Shown: positions 23,070 through 32,846 of the stretch, one piece after another
Layout: every line of letters starts with the position of its first letter
Position numbering within the stretch: position 1 is the first letter of the stretch
Made by a program: the position numbers and the translations under genes
Assembly: GCA_002373875.1 (NCBI GenBank)
Contig: DFKQ01000028.1
Location: 1-57,031, forward strand
From: Lachnospiraceae bacterium UBA3641
GTDB lineage: Bacteria > Bacillota > Clostridia > Lachnospirales > Lachnospiraceae
Direction of reading: 5' to 3'
DNA: 57,031 bases
Notes under the pieces: model-generated
Databases searched by the model: none
Told to the model about the DNA's origin: nothing
The model's input: only the letters and a program-made list of their open reading frames with translations

Positions 23070-24313
23070 AGAGAGTTTACGAGACTGACAGTTATATAAG
23101 GGAATTGGAAACCATTGTCACGGAATCCGGGACGGATGATAAGGGAAGATACTATGTAGAGCTTGACGAAACCATTCTGTTTCCCGAAGAAGGCGGGCAG
23201 AATGCCGATAGGGGAACCCTTGAATATGATGGGCCGGATGGAAGGATCACAGTGTCTGTTCTTGATGGGATCATATCGGGCCGGAATACCTGCAGCAGTG
23301 TGTCGGGATCGGGCAGGATACGGATAAGATATATTGTATCAGAGCCTGTCAGGGAGGGAACAGAGGTGCTGTGTAAGCTCGATTGGAACACACGCTTTGA
23401 CCGCATGCAGAATCATTCGGGAGAGCATATATTGAGCGGGATAATGCACAGAAGGTTCGGGGTTGATAATGTGGGTTTTCATCTTAGCGATACAGGCCCG
23501 GTTACCCTTGACTTTAACAAGCCTGTTCCTTATGAGCAGGTTATGGACGCTCAGAATGAGGCTAATCTGGCCATATATAAGAACCTGCCGGTATCTGTTT
23601 CGTTTCCTTCTAAGAAGGAGCTTGAGAGTATTGATTACAGGAGCAAGATCGATATTGATGGTCAGGTAAGGCTGATAACCATAGGCGGCCCTTCAAAAAC
23701 AGACGGTTCATTTGAAACGGTCGATATCTGTGCATGCTGCGCACCTCATGTTGCCTATACGGGTGAAATAGGAATATTGAAGGTTATATCGGTTGTTAAC
23801 TGGAAGGGTGGGATAAGGGTATCGATCCTGTGTGGAAGACGGGCCCTTGAATATATCAACAGAGAGCATGACATCCTCACGGATGCTGCTGTAAGAATGT
23901 CGACGGAAGCGAAAAATGTACCCGAAATGGTTGATTCATACAGGAATGAGATCCTTAAGCTGAAGGCCGGATTGGCACAAGCCAGGGAGAAGGCTCTGAT
24001 TGATGAAGTGAACCGGATGAGTGATGAAGGGTCTGCTCATGTTATTTTCACGGATGATGATATTCCCGCAGCTGTAATGAAGAATGTATATAATGTTCTC
24101 TCCCAACGCTTCGGTGGATTTGTTGGAGTGTTTGCCGGAAGTGACGAAGCAGGGTATCGCTATAATGCAGGAAGCAGGGATCTTGATTCAAGGATTCCGG
24201 GAGCCCGGCTGAAGGAGGCATTCGGTGCCAGGGGTGGTGGAAGTGAGGACATGATACAGGGTAAGGTCGCTGCAACGGAAGAAGCCATTACGGAGCTGTT
24301 TAACGGCTTATAA
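23066..24313 (+). CDS. Alanyl-tRNA editing protein (AlaX-L-like) with DHHA1-type C-terminus
   Basis: The start is ATG 23066, overlapping the previous stop (ATGA); the longer frame from 23027 is a shadow of the upstream Q-rich tail. The 415-residue protein resembles the editing half of alanyl-tRNA synthetase: an N-terminal beta-barrel with FPEEGGQNADRG, then the zinc site H117-x3-H121 (NHSGEHIL) and C225-x2-H228 (CCAPHV). A coiled segment (about 280-320) precedes a DHHA1-like end (DSRIPGARLKEAFGARGGGS). Such proteins hydrolyse Ser- or Gly-tRNA-Ala in trans and protect translation in the cytoplasm. Adjacent gene functions do not explain its position. Confidence 0.87.
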   Translation: MKRVYETDSYIRELETIVTESGTDDKGRYYVELDETILFPEEGGQNADRGTLEYDGPDGRITVSVLDGIISGRNTCSSVSGSGRIRIRYIVSEPVREGTEVLCKLDWNTRFDRMQNHSGEHILSGIMHRRFGVDNVGFHLSDTGPVTLDFNKPVPYEQVMDAQNEANLAIYKNLPVSVSFPSKKELESIDYRSKIDIDGQVRLITIGGPSKTDGSFETVDICACCAPHVAYTGEIGILKVISVVNWKGGIRVSILCGRRALEYINREHDILTDAAVRMSTEAKNVPEMVDSYRNEILKLKAGLAQAREKALIDEVNRMSDEGSAHVIFTDDDIPAAVMKNVYNVLSQRFGGFVGVFAGSDEAGYRYNAGSRDLDSRIPGARLKEAFGARGGGSEDMIQGKVAATEEAITELFNGL

Positions 24314-24334
24314 TGCAGGATGAAAGGAAAGAAA

Positions 24335-24730
24335 ATGAGTAAATTAGAAGAAGCACGCGAGCTGTTTGCTCACGATATTTATGCCTCGGAGCTTACCGGA
24401 GCGGTTATTGATGAGATAGGCGACAACTATGCCAAATGCAGTCTTATACTTGCCGACAAGCACAGAAATGCCTATGGCGGCATCATGGGTGGGGCGATAT
24501 ACACGCTCGCAGACCTGGCATTTGCTGTGGCCAGTAACTTTGACAAAAAGGAGGCTACGGTAAGTCTGTCTACCGCTGCTAATTTCATGTCGGCAAGTAG
24601 GGGCAGCGTACTCTATGCGGAAGCTAAACTGATTAAGGACGGCCGCAGGAACTGCTTTTATGAAGTAAGGGTAACGGATGATCTTGGCAAGGATATTGCC
24701 GAGATATTGTTTACGGGGGCTCATCTGTAG
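24335..24730 (+). CDS. PaaI-family hotdog-fold thioesterase
   Basis: A 131-residue protein, start at ATG 24335 after GAAAGGAAAG. It contains the hotdog fold signature of the PaaI group (NAYGGIMGGAIYTLADLAFA, with a G-G-A-x-x-x-x-A-D pattern) and a strand ATVSLSTAANFMSAS. These enzymes hydrolyse acyl-CoA thioesters, often aryl- or short acyl-CoA. The physiological substrate is unknown. It follows the editing-protein gene by about 20 bp and is likely in the same transcript. Confidence 0.85.
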   Translation: MSKLEEARELFAHDIYASELTGAVIDEIGDNYAKCSLILADKHRNAYGGIMGGAIYTLADLAFAVASNFDKKEATVSLSTAANFMSASRGSVLYAEAKLIKDGRRNCFYEVRVTDDLGKDIAEILFTGAHL

Positions 24731-24747
24731 CTTTCGGCCAAAGGTGG

Positions 24748-26310
24748 ATGATGAGCGAAAGAAAAAGGAATATCATCATATATGTCGGTCTGGCAGTACT
24801 GTCTGCGGGGTTCATACTTGCTTTTTCTTTATGGACAAGCCCGCTTTATAAGCACTGGTACGGTTGTGATGCCAGCTTTTTTACTTTGGTAGGCAGGGGA
24901 ATGCTTAACGGAATGGTCCCTTATCGTGATTTTTACGACCTTAAGGGGCCGTATTTTTTCTTTATCCAGGCTCTTGGACAGTTTATAAGCAAGGGACACA
25001 CAGGCATCTATATCCTTCAGGTGATGGCATTGTTTGCCTCGCTTGTCCTTATTTACAGGCTGGCCTGCCTTTATATATCGCAGGGTAAGGCGCTTGGTGT
25101 GATCGTTTTCTTTCTGCTCCCGTATATATCGCTTATATGGGGCGGTAATTGTCTTGAGGAATTCGCTCTTCCGCTTAATCTTCTTGTGATCATCCTGAAT
25201 GTAAAGTACTTCTGCTTTTTTGGTAAAAATTCCTGTGAAGATATTTCCGCAGCAGCCGGTGCGGATTCCTCCGATGGTGGAAATGACCGGAAGCAGACCA
25301 TGCGCAGTATGAATGTAACGGCAATGATCACGGGTCTTGTGTTTACGATAATGGCTTTTTCCAAGATAACCGTGGGAGCGCCGCTTATTGGAATGTGCAT
25401 GGGGATATTTATCCTCATGATGATCCGCAGGCAATACAGGGAGTTCGGATCCTATGTTCTGTATTTTATCCTCGGAGCATTTATTGGATTTGTGCCGTTG
25501 CTCATATACTACGGTTATCACGGCTGCATACTCAAGATGCTTTATTGTACCTTTATCTTTGGCTTCAAGCGTTCTTCTGACCTTACTAAAATATTTTCGT
25601 GGGAACTGGAACGCAAGGTATCGGGTACAAGCTTTGCCATTGCATTTGCTCTTTTACATATGCACCGAAGCAGAAAAATCCACGGAAATAACATGCCGGC
25701 TGTTTCGGATGAGTGTATCCTGCTCCTGCCAATGTCGCTTATCACATATCTTGCATTGCATCTTGGGGACGGTTTTATATATTATTTTATAACCGGCATG
25801 CCCTGCATGATCTTTGCGCTGATCCTGTTTGTTAAGGTATATGATCCTCTTATCCTTTTTAAAAATGTCAAACAGAGCATATGCTGGCTCCTTATTTTTA
25901 TATTTGTATACCAGTATACGGAGCCCTCGACGAATTCCTTTAAGGCTTTTATAAACAGACCGGATGAGGAATTCCAGCAGAGCTATTACAGAAAGTCAAA
26001 GGAGATGGGGGCGCTGATACCTCTGTTTGACAGGGACAGGGTCTTTTCGTTTGATATCGACATGCAGTGGTATGAGATCAATGACATACTGCCATGTAAT
26101 AAATATGTGGTTAATCTTCAATATTTTATTGCGCTGGAACCGGGGATCGAACAGGAGCTTTTTGATTTTTTTGAAAAGACTCCGCCCAAGTGGATGATAT
26201 GTTCGAATACGCTGCCCGATTATCTTCCCCGGATGGATGAGATGGTCAGGTCAAAATATGACTGCATATATACAACCGATGTCGGTATAGTATATTTGTT
26301 GCGGGAGTGA
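24748..26310 (+). CDS. Multi-pass glycosyltransferase-like membrane protein (GT39/PMT type)
   Basis: A 520-residue protein with about ten hydrophobic segments. After the first helix an outer loop carries an acidic motif (YGCDASFFTLVGRGM...GMVPYRDFYDLKGPY), which is typical of GT-C enzymes that use polyprenyl-phosphate-linked sugars (Asp of the D-x-D/E type site). It probably transfers a sugar to a lipid, glycan or protein outside the membrane. The C-terminal 110 residues are soluble. It starts 17 bp after the thioesterase and is followed by an acyltransferase-3 gene, suggesting a joint role in glycan synthesis. Confidence 0.65.
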   Translation: MMSERKRNIIIYVGLAVLSAGFILAFSLWTSPLYKHWYGCDASFFTLVGRGMLNGMVPYRDFYDLKGPYFFFIQALGQFISKGHTGIYILQVMALFASLVLIYRLACLYISQGKALGVIVFFLLPYISLIWGGNCLEEFALPLNLLVIILNVKYFCFFGKNSCEDISAAAGADSSDGGNDRKQTMRSMNVTAMITGLVFTIMAFSKITVGAPLIGMCMGIFILMMIRRQYREFGSYVLYFILGAFIGFVPLLIYYGYHGCILKMLYCTFIFGFKRSSDLTKIFSWELERKVSGTSFAIAFALLHMHRSRKIHGNNMPAVSDECILLLPMSLITYLALHLGDGFIYYFITGMPCMIFALILFVKVYDPLILFKNVKQSICWLLIFIFVYQYTEPSTNSFKAFINRPDEEFQQSYYRKSKEMGALIPLFDRDRVFSFDIDMQWYEINDILPCNKYVVNLQYFIALEPGIEQELFDFFEKTPPKWMICSNTLPDYLPRMDEMVRSKYDCIYTTDVGIVYLLRE

Positions 26311-26344
26311 GAAGATCCGAGACGTGGATTTGAGAGGACTGTAA

Positions 26345-27448
26345 ATGAGTAAAAAAGCAAGTGAGAGACAATCCGGTATTGAGCTGCTCAAATTATTCCT
26401 TATGTTTCTTATTGTTATTGCACATGTGATACAGAGTGTTGGCCAGAGATCAGCTGATAATCCTGTATTTAACGGGAATATCATTGATCTGTGCCGGACA
26501 ACGGATAACATACAGTTTTTTCTGATGGCGCTCATATGGAATTTCGTTATGTTTGCCGTGGATGTTTTCTTTGTATCGTCAGCATGGTTTTTAACTGATA
26601 GCAAAGGTATCAAAAGGAATAAAGTAATGGCAATAATTGCCGATGTATGGATAATTTCCGTAATTTTCCTTGTGTGCTTTCTGGTGGGAGGTGTTCCTGT
26701 TTCGGGTAAGCTTATTATTAAATCGCTGCTTCCTACGATTTTTTCAAATAACTGGTTTATTACCTGTTATCTGATCCTGTATCTTATTCACCCATTACTT
26801 AATATAGTGATCAAAGGTATTGATGAAAGGGCCCACAGGATCGTAGTGCTCACCGGTTTGTTTGGATATTGTATTATTACCGCCATAAGCGAATATCTTC
26901 TTTTTTACTCGAAGATACTTGTTATTATGATCATATATCTTACTGTAGCATATGTGAAAAAATACATGGCAAAAAGAGCTGATGATCCTAAAATAAACGG
27001 ACTCCTGTTTACTGTATCATTTGCGATAAACTTTGCGGTAATATGTATGATAAATATTTTTGGGGGGCGTATCGGTTTCCTGCAGGGAATGCTTATGCAT
27101 TCAAATACAATACAGAATCCCTTCCTTATCGTGATGGCGATAACTTCCTTTAATCTGTTCAGGAACATGAGCTTTCATAATGAGATCGTAAATTCAATGG
27201 CCGGACTTACCCTGTATGTATACATAATTCATGAAAATATTCTTTTCAGAACTTATGCAAGACCGTGGATATGGGACCGGTTGCTGAAATCATATGGATA
27301 TGAACATATACTTGCATGTGCTGTCTGCTTTGCGGTATTCATATATGTATGCTCATTTGCAGCCGGTAAATTATATTACATGACAGTGGGGAGGATAATC
27401 GGTCATCTTCTAAAAAAGCATGAAAGTAAATCTGCTGTACGGCTATAG
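26345..27448 (+). CDS. Acyltransferase-3 family membrane protein
   Basis: A 367-residue protein with about ten transmembrane segments. It begins with the typical first helix of the family (SGIELLKLFLMFLIVIAH), where Glu and the His in IAHV correspond to the conserved R/H region of O-acyltransferases such as OafA and WecH. It probably acetylates or succinylates a surface glycan. An acceptor cannot be read from the sequence. A second member of the same family is found at 49967-51037. Confidence 0.8.
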   Translation: MSKKASERQSGIELLKLFLMFLIVIAHVIQSVGQRSADNPVFNGNIIDLCRTTDNIQFFLMALIWNFVMFAVDVFFVSSAWFLTDSKGIKRNKVMAIIADVWIISVIFLVCFLVGGVPVSGKLIIKSLLPTIFSNNWFITCYLILYLIHPLLNIVIKGIDERAHRIVVLTGLFGYCIITAISEYLLFYSKILVIMIIYLTVAYVKKYMAKRADDPKINGLLFTVSFAINFAVICMINIFGGRIGFLQGMLMHSNTIQNPFLIVMAITSFNLFRNMSFHNEIVNSMAGLTLYVYIIHENILFRTYARPWIWDRLLKSYGYEHILACAVCFAVFIYVCSFAAGKLYYMTVGRIIGHLLKKHESKSAVRL

Positions 27449-27552
27449 CATATAAAGCAATATCTTGAAGATGACAGGGAATCCATTTATAATATTATCA
27501 GGGAAAGATAAAGGTGATCTGTAACTTTGATCCGGTTTTGGAGGTATGATTT

Positions 27553-28008
27553 ATGGCGGCTCAAGATGAGAAGTTAAGTACCAGGATACGTAACGAATAC
27601 ATGGCCGATGTGGAACGGCTCAGCAAGTACATGAACTGGATAGAGAAGAAGTCCGGCAAGAAGGTCAGCAGTTTTTATGACGGTGAAGAGGGGCAGAAGC
27701 TTATCCAGATACCTGTGTATGATTCGACCCTGCTTGCTTTTGTCAAGGAAGCCAGAAAGACGAATCTTATGGACCGTAATTACAGGTATACCTATACAAG
27801 ATATAAGATAAAGTCGGTCGATGACGAGCTCAGGCTCTTAAGGCATGCACGGCTCAAGGATATAGATCTCTTTAAGGGAATACTCAGTTCCTATGTTATG
27901 CGTGGGCAGAGCAAGGGGTCTGTGTGGTCGGATGCCATGGAACAGGGGGTATTCCTCGAGCTCATGAGAAGGATGACAGCCTTGTTTTTCTCAACAAATC
28001 TCGACTGA
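27553..28008 (+). CDS. Conserved cytoplasmic protein of unknown function
   Basis: A 151-residue, helix-rich soluble protein with GGAGG at the right distance. The sequence (RIRNEYMADVERLSKYMNWI, PVYDSTLLAFVKEARKTNLM, DRNYRYTYTRYKIKS) looks like a single compact domain conserved in Lachnospiraceae. I cannot name the family with confidence. No signal peptide or catalytic motif is visible. It is monocistronic: a 100-bp gap lies before it and a strong hairpin after it. Confidence 0.6.
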   Translation: MAAQDEKLSTRIRNEYMADVERLSKYMNWIEKKSGKKVSSFYDGEEGQKLIQIPVYDSTLLAFVKEARKTNLMDRNYRYTYTRYKIKSVDDELRLLRHARLKDIDLFKGILSSYVMRGQSKGSVWSDAMEQGVFLELMRRMTALFFSTNLD

Positions 28009-28038
28009 GAAAAATAAACACGGTTATTTTGCCGAAAC

Positions 28039-28073
28039 AATAATATACTCTGATATGTTCAGAGTATATTATT
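28039..28073. terminator. Hairpin terminator
   Basis: A perfect 15-bp stem (28039-28053 with 28059-28073) around a TATGT loop, with A/T-rich ends, follows the conserved protein gene and precedes hflK. Confidence 0.8.
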
Positions 28074-28109
28074 ATGTTATAAGTTATATGTTATATGGGG
28101 AGGAAAAAG

Positions 28110-29087
28110 ATGAACATGAATGACTTTGTGAACAAGGGTCCCACGAACATGAACTTCAACAAGGGATCCGTGAAGAAGGCAGGCAAGGCAGCCGGATTCG
28201 TCATAGCTGCGATCGTGGCGGTAATAATCCTGTCAGGCTCCTTCTACACTATACAGGAGGAGGAGCAGGCGGTTGTATGTACCCTCGGAGTACCTAAGGC
28301 CGTGACCCAGTCGGGACTTCATTTTAAGATACCCTTTATCCAGACGGTACAGAAGGTCAATACGACGATTCAGGGCTTTGCCATCGGGTATTCATCGGAT
28401 TCGGAGCTTAATTATAACGGAGCCGAAGGTGCCGACAACAGCATGATGATCACATCGGATTATAACTTTATCCATGTCGATTTCTATGCTGAGTACAGGG
28501 TGACGGATCCGGTAAAGGCCCTGTATGCATCCGAGGATCCGCAGCTGATACTTGCCAATATCGCCCAGAACTGTATAAGGACAACCATCGGTTCCTATGG
28601 GGTTGACGCGGTTCTTACAACCGGTAAGAACGAGATCCAGAGCAATATCAAGAACATGATCCTCGAGAAGCTGGATAATATCGATATAGGTGTTCAACTG
28701 GTGAATATAACGATCCAGGATGCGGAGCCTCCGACAGATGAGGTCATCCAGGCATTCAAGGCGGTTGAAACGGCCAAGCAGGGTAAGGAAACCGCCCTCA
28801 ATAACGCCAATAAATACCGTAACGAGCAGATCCCCAGCGCTGAGGCTGAAGCGGATAAGATAGTTCAGGATGCGGAAGCCCAGAAACAGGCCAGGATAAA
28901 TGAGGCTGAGGGTCAGGTAGCCAGGTTTAATTCAATGTATGATGAATATGTTAAGTATCCTGCGGTCACCAAGCAGCGTATGTTCTATGAGACCATGGAG
29001 GATGTGCTTCCGGATATGAAGATAATCATTCAGGGTGCGGACGGAAGTCAGGTGCAGCAGATCATGCCGCTCGATAAATTTAACTAA
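28110..29087 (+). CDS. hflK: HflK-like SPFH/prohibitin membrane protein
   Basis: The start is ATG 28110, after GGGGAGG; 325 residues. A transmembrane helix at about 28-47 is followed by an SPFH domain (EEEQAVVCTLGVPKAVTQSG, LHFKIPF) and a long coiled region rich in Ala, Glu and Gln (AEAEADKIVQDAEAQKQARI). HflK and HflC form a large cage around the FtsH protease and regulate its access to membrane proteins. The C-terminal part carries the strand LPDMKIIIQGAD. hflC follows 52 bp downstream, as in most genomes. Confidence 0.9.
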   Translation: MNMNDFVNKGPTNMNFNKGSVKKAGKAAGFVIAAIVAVIILSGSFYTIQEEEQAVVCTLGVPKAVTQSGLHFKIPFIQTVQKVNTTIQGFAIGYSSDSELNYNGAEGADNSMMITSDYNFIHVDFYAEYRVTDPVKALYASEDPQLILANIAQNCIRTTIGSYGVDAVLTTGKNEIQSNIKNMILEKLDNIDIGVQLVNITIQDAEPPTDEVIQAFKAVETAKQGKETALNNANKYRNEQIPSAEAEADKIVQDAEAQKQARINEAEGQVARFNSMYDEYVKYPAVTKQRMFYETMEDVLPDMKIIIQGADGSQVQQIMPLDKFN

Positions 29088-29139
29088 TTGCGGCGGATGC
29101 CGTATGATTGCGGGAAACAGACTAGTGAGGAGATAATAT

Positions 29140-30237
29140 ATGGATGCAAATACAACAGAACGTTTCGGCTCAGACGGGAAGCCGAAGAAGGGTAAAGAGA
29201 ATAAAAAGACAGGCAAGGGAGCAGCCGGTTGGATAGTATTTGTCATACTGCTGCTGATAATATCTTCGGGTATGGTCATCTGCCATGAGGATGAATACAA
29301 GCTGGTAAGGAGGTTCGGAAAGGTTGAGAGAACCATATCGGAATCGGGACTTTACTTCAAGATACCTCTTATAGAATCAGTGGATACGATCCCGAGGGAG
29401 ATCCTCCTTTATGACCTCCCCGCATCGGATGTTATAACCTCGGACAAGAAGACCATGATCGTTGACAGCTACGTATTATGGAGAGTCACGGACCCTCTTA
29501 AGTTCGCCCAGACCTTAAGCTACTCGGTGTCAAACGCCGAGAACCGTATAGACGCTCTTGTCTACAACGCTACCAAGAACACGATTTCCAACATGACCCA
29601 GGATGAGGTCATAAGATCCCGCGACGGCAAGATGACCATAGTTAATCCCGTGGCGGAAGAGGACGTAAAGGGTAATGATCTGGTTATCGAAGAGGAGCCT
29701 CAGGTGGTTAACATAAAATCACTCACGGAGGAGATCATGGATCATATAGGCGCTGTAGGTGACCAGTATGGGATCAAGATATTGACCGTAGAAGTCAAAA
29801 AACTTGATCTTCCGGACAATAACAAGAATGCCGTATATACGCGTATGATCTCGGAGCGGGAGAACATTGCCGCCAAGTACACCGCAGAGGGTGAAGCCCA
29901 GGCTAAGATGATCCAGAATACCACCGATAAGGAAGTATCGATAATGAGGTCGACGGCTCAGGCCAAGGGTGAGAAGATAAGGGCAGAGGGTGAGGCGGAG
30001 TATATGAAGATCCTTTCCGAAGCCTATAATGATAAGAGTAAGAGTGACTTCTACTCATTCGTCCGTTCTCTTGATGCCGCCAGAGAATCCATGAAGGGAA
30101 GCAACAAGACCCTCATACTTCCCGCGGATTCGCCGATGGCTGAAGTATTTATGAGCAACACTGCATCGGCCTCGAACAAACAGGCCGCCATGCCCGGTAA
30201 TACCCTAAAGACCGTCAGCTCTAACAATGCCGATTGA
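29140..30237 (+). CDS. hflC: HflC-like SPFH/prohibitin membrane protein
   Basis: A 365-residue partner of HflK with a transmembrane helix at about 31-48, SPFH domain (CHEDEYKLVRRFGKVERTIS, GLYFKIPL) and coiled region (AEGEAQAKMIQNTTDKE..., AQAKGEKIRAEGEAEYMKIL). Length is slightly above typical HflC, owing to an inserted segment at about 165-195. It ends in a low-complexity tail. It is probably membrane-anchored with the large domain outside, assembling with HflK. A long terminator hairpin follows at 30279. Confidence 0.9.
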   Translation: MDANTTERFGSDGKPKKGKENKKTGKGAAGWIVFVILLLIISSGMVICHEDEYKLVRRFGKVERTISESGLYFKIPLIESVDTIPREILLYDLPASDVITSDKKTMIVDSYVLWRVTDPLKFAQTLSYSVSNAENRIDALVYNATKNTISNMTQDEVIRSRDGKMTIVNPVAEEDVKGNDLVIEEEPQVVNIKSLTEEIMDHIGAVGDQYGIKILTVEVKKLDLPDNNKNAVYTRMISERENIAAKYTAEGEAQAKMIQNTTDKEVSIMRSTAQAKGEKIRAEGEAEYMKILSEAYNDKSKSDFYSFVRSLDAARESMKGSNKTLILPADSPMAEVFMSNTASASNKQAAMPGNTLKTVSSNNAD

Positions 30238-30278
30238 GGTTACAGAAGGTTTACTTATAAGGAAATTTATGAGATAAT

Positions 30279-30335
30279 ACACGCATGATGCCTAAGGGAA
30301 ATACCTGATTTATGGGTATTTCCCTAGGTGCGTGT
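30279..30335. terminator. Long hairpin terminator after hflC
   Basis: ACACGCA (30279-30285) pairs with TGCGTGT (30329-30335) and an inner stem (CCTAAGGGAAATACC with GGGTATTTCCCTAGG, one bulged A) tops it. It separates hflKC from the aminotransferase operon. Confidence 0.75.
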
Positions 30336-30434
30336 TTATGAAGAAAAATAGTAACAGTTCAGCATAGTCCGAAGCACTTGCTGCTGAGGACGTAAGAACA
30401 TGATACGAAATATTATAAATCGGAAGGAATAAAA

Positions 30435-31622
30435 ATGATATCACAGAAAATGGTTGCCCTTGTTAAGGGAAGCTCGGTAATAAGGGCTATGTTTGAAGAA
30501 GGTAAGAAAATGGCGGCTGAATACGGGGCCGAAAATGTTTATGATTTTTCGCTCGGCAATCCCAATGTACCGGCACCGGATGCGGTAAGGGAGGCTATTA
30601 TCGATATTGTGAAGAATGAGCCGCCCCTTAAGCTGCATGGCTATATGAGCAATGCGGGCTTCGAGGATGTAAGGGCCACAGTCGCAGGATCCCTCAATGA
30701 ACGCTTCGGCACATCCTTTAATGAAAATAACATAATCATGACCGTGGGTGCGGCGTCGGGGCTTAACGTGACCTTTAAGACCCTGCTCAATCCGGGCGAT
30801 GAGGTAATAACGTTTGCTCCTTATTTCGGTGAATATAAGAATTACGTAATCAACTATGACGGCGTTCTGGTTGAAATATCGCCCGATACAGATACCTTCC
30901 GGCCAAACCTTAAGGAGTTTGAAGAGAAGATAACGGCTAAGACCAAATGCGTTATCGTCAACTCCCCCAACAATCCGACGGGTGTGGTTTATTCGGAGGC
31001 AACCATTAAGGAGATGGCAGGGATACTTGAGAGTAAGCAGAAGGAATACGGCACTTCGATCTACATAGTTTCCGATGAACCTTACAGGGAGCTGGTGTAC
31101 GGAGACATCGAGGTCCCTTATATAACCAAATATTACAGGAACACAATAGTAGGTTATTCCTATTCCAAGTCACTCTCGCTTCCGGGTGAGCGTATCGGAT
31201 ATCTCGTGATCCCTTCCGGGGTTGATGACTACAGCGATGTTTTTGCCGCAGCATGTGTTGCGACAAGAATACTGGGGTATGTTAATGCCCCTTCTCTTAT
31301 GCAGAGGGTCATCAAGGAGTGTATCAATGAGAAGACTGATATTTCTTACTATGACAGGAACAGGATCACCCTGTACGAAGGACTCATAAAGGCCGGTTTC
31401 ACATGCCGTAAGCCCGAGGGTGCCTTCTACCTGTTCATGAAGACGCCGACCGGGGATGATAAGGAGTTCGTGGCAGCGGCCAAGAAGTATAATATACTGG
31501 TGGTTCCGGGCTCATCCTTCGGATGTCCGGGTTATGTCAGGATAGCTTATTGCGTGGCTTACGAAACGATAGTCAATTCGTTACCTGAGTTCGCTAAGCT
31601 AGCCGGAGACTACGGCTTATGA
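30435..31622 (+). CDS. Pyridoxal-phosphate aminotransferase, class I (aspartate aminotransferase-like)
   Basis: A 395-residue fold-type I enzyme. Landmarks are FSLGNPNVPAP near the N-terminus, NSPNNPTGVVYS (Asn that binds the cofactor), YIVSDEPYRELVY (Asp), the Schiff-base Lys in SYSKSLSLPGERIGYL, and a C-terminal Arg in YVRIAYC for the substrate carboxylate. It should transfer amino groups between amino and oxo acids, with aspartate or alanine as likely substrates. It starts the long plus-strand run to 44.2 kb after GGAAGG. The next gene, hisC-like, follows within 60 bp. Confidence 0.85.
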   Translation: MISQKMVALVKGSSVIRAMFEEGKKMAAEYGAENVYDFSLGNPNVPAPDAVREAIIDIVKNEPPLKLHGYMSNAGFEDVRATVAGSLNERFGTSFNENNIIMTVGAASGLNVTFKTLLNPGDEVITFAPYFGEYKNYVINYDGVLVEISPDTDTFRPNLKEFEEKITAKTKCVIVNSPNNPTGVVYSEATIKEMAGILESKQKEYGTSIYIVSDEPYRELVYGDIEVPYITKYYRNTIVGYSYSKSLSLPGERIGYLVIPSGVDDYSDVFAAACVATRILGYVNAPSLMQRVIKECINEKTDISYYDRNRITLYEGLIKAGFTCRKPEGAFYLFMKTPTGDDKEFVAAAKKYNILVVPGSSFGCPGYVRIAYCVAYETIVNSLPEFAKLAGDYGL

Positions 31623-31673
31623 TTACTTCAGGAAATCAATATACATATTATACGAATGACAGATGAGGGTAAC

Positions 31674-32840
31674 ATGTCCTGGGAAGATAATATACGAAAA
31701 GTAACTCCATATACAGCGGGCGAACAGCCGCAGGGTAAGGTCATAAAGCTCAATACCAACGAATTCCCCTATGCGCCTTCGCCGATGGTCGCAACAAGGA
31801 TATACGATCTGGCTCAGGATGAGCTGGATGGATCATCATCAAGGCTTCGTAAGTATCCCGATATGGATGCGACGAAGCTTGTAAACGCCATAGTGTCCGT
31901 ATATAATGATCTGTATTTTGCGAATGGACCGGATGACATCGCGGGCCTTGATTTTGATAATGTCTTTGTCGGTGTCGGTTCGGATGATGTACTGGCAATG
32001 GCATTTATGACTTATTTTAATTCCTGTAAGCCCATCCTGTTTCCGGATATAACATACTCTTTTTACGATGTATGGGCCGAACTTCACAGGATACCGTATA
32101 AGACACAGGCCCTTCGTAACGATTTTACGATCGATGTAAATGATTATCTGAATAAGGAGAACGGCGGTATCGTTATCCCCAACCCGAATGCACCGACCGG
32201 AGTATACGAGGATCCCTCGTTTTTTGAAGAGATAATAAAGGCCAATCAGGACTGTGTGGTGATCGTGGATGAGGCCTATATTGATTTCGGAGGCAAGTCT
32301 GTTCTGCCCCTTATCAATAAGTATGATAATCTTCTTGTTGTCCAGACCTTCTCCAAATCACGCGCTCTTGCAGGCCTTCGCATAGGAGCTGCCTTTGGAG
32401 ATAAGAAGCTGATAAGTTATCTTAAGGATGTGAAGTTATCCTTTAATTCATATACGATGAATTATCCCGCCATAGAGATAGCAACAGCGGCGGTACTGGA
32501 TGTTGACTACTGGAAGGAAACGGTCGGCAGGCTCATTAAAACACGTGAGTGGACCAAGGATAAGCTGTCGGAGCTGGGCTTTGAATTCGGGGATTCCATG
32601 GCCAACTTCATATTTGCCACGCATAAGAAAAAGAGTGCGAAGGAGATATTTGAGAAGCTCAGGGAGAGGGATATCTATGTAAGGTACTGGAACAAGCCGA
32701 GGATCGATAACCACCTTCGGATATCCATAGGAACCGATGATGAGATGAAGGAGCTTGTTAACGCTCTTGAAGAAATATTATGTCATTCCGATTGCAGCGA
32801 AGGATCTGCAAACAGTGATCGCGGAAAGGTTGAGGATTAG
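31674..32840 (+). CDS. hisC: Histidinol-phosphate aminotransferase-like enzyme
   Basis: Start chosen at ATG 31674 (MSWEDNIRKVTPYTAGEQPQ) after GAGGG; a further upstream ATG at 31656 adds six residues. Features: IKLNTNEFPYAPSP, a GSDDVLAMAF segment for the phosphate, PNPNAPTGVY, VIVDEAYIDFGG and the Schiff-base Lys in FSKSRALAGLRIG. These match HisC, which makes L-histidinol phosphate, although side roles with other aromatic acids are common. No other his gene is nearby. Because it is linked to a second aminotransferase and to glycan genes, an amino-sugar or amino-acid branch role is possible too. Confidence 0.8.
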   Translation: MSWEDNIRKVTPYTAGEQPQGKVIKLNTNEFPYAPSPMVATRIYDLAQDELDGSSSRLRKYPDMDATKLVNAIVSVYNDLYFANGPDDIAGLDFDNVFVGVGSDDVLAMAFMTYFNSCKPILFPDITYSFYDVWAELHRIPYKTQALRNDFTIDVNDYLNKENGGIVIPNPNAPTGVYEDPSFFEEIIKANQDCVVIVDEAYIDFGGKSVLPLINKYDNLLVVQTFSKSRALAGLRIGAAFGDKKLISYLKDVKLSFNSYTMNYPAIEIATAAVLDVDYWKETVGRLIKTREWTKDKLSELGFEFGDSMANFIFATHKKKSAKEIFEKLRERDIYVRYWNKPRIDNHLRISIGTDDEMKELVNALEEILCHSDCSEGSANSDRGKVED

Positions 32841-32846
32841 AGAAAA

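Noticed and set aside
24829..25521. Long minus-strand frame of 230 codons opposite the GT39-like gene
   Set aside because: It lies fully opposite a clear membrane-protein gene, has low-complexity His/Arg-rich composition and no ribosome-binding site.
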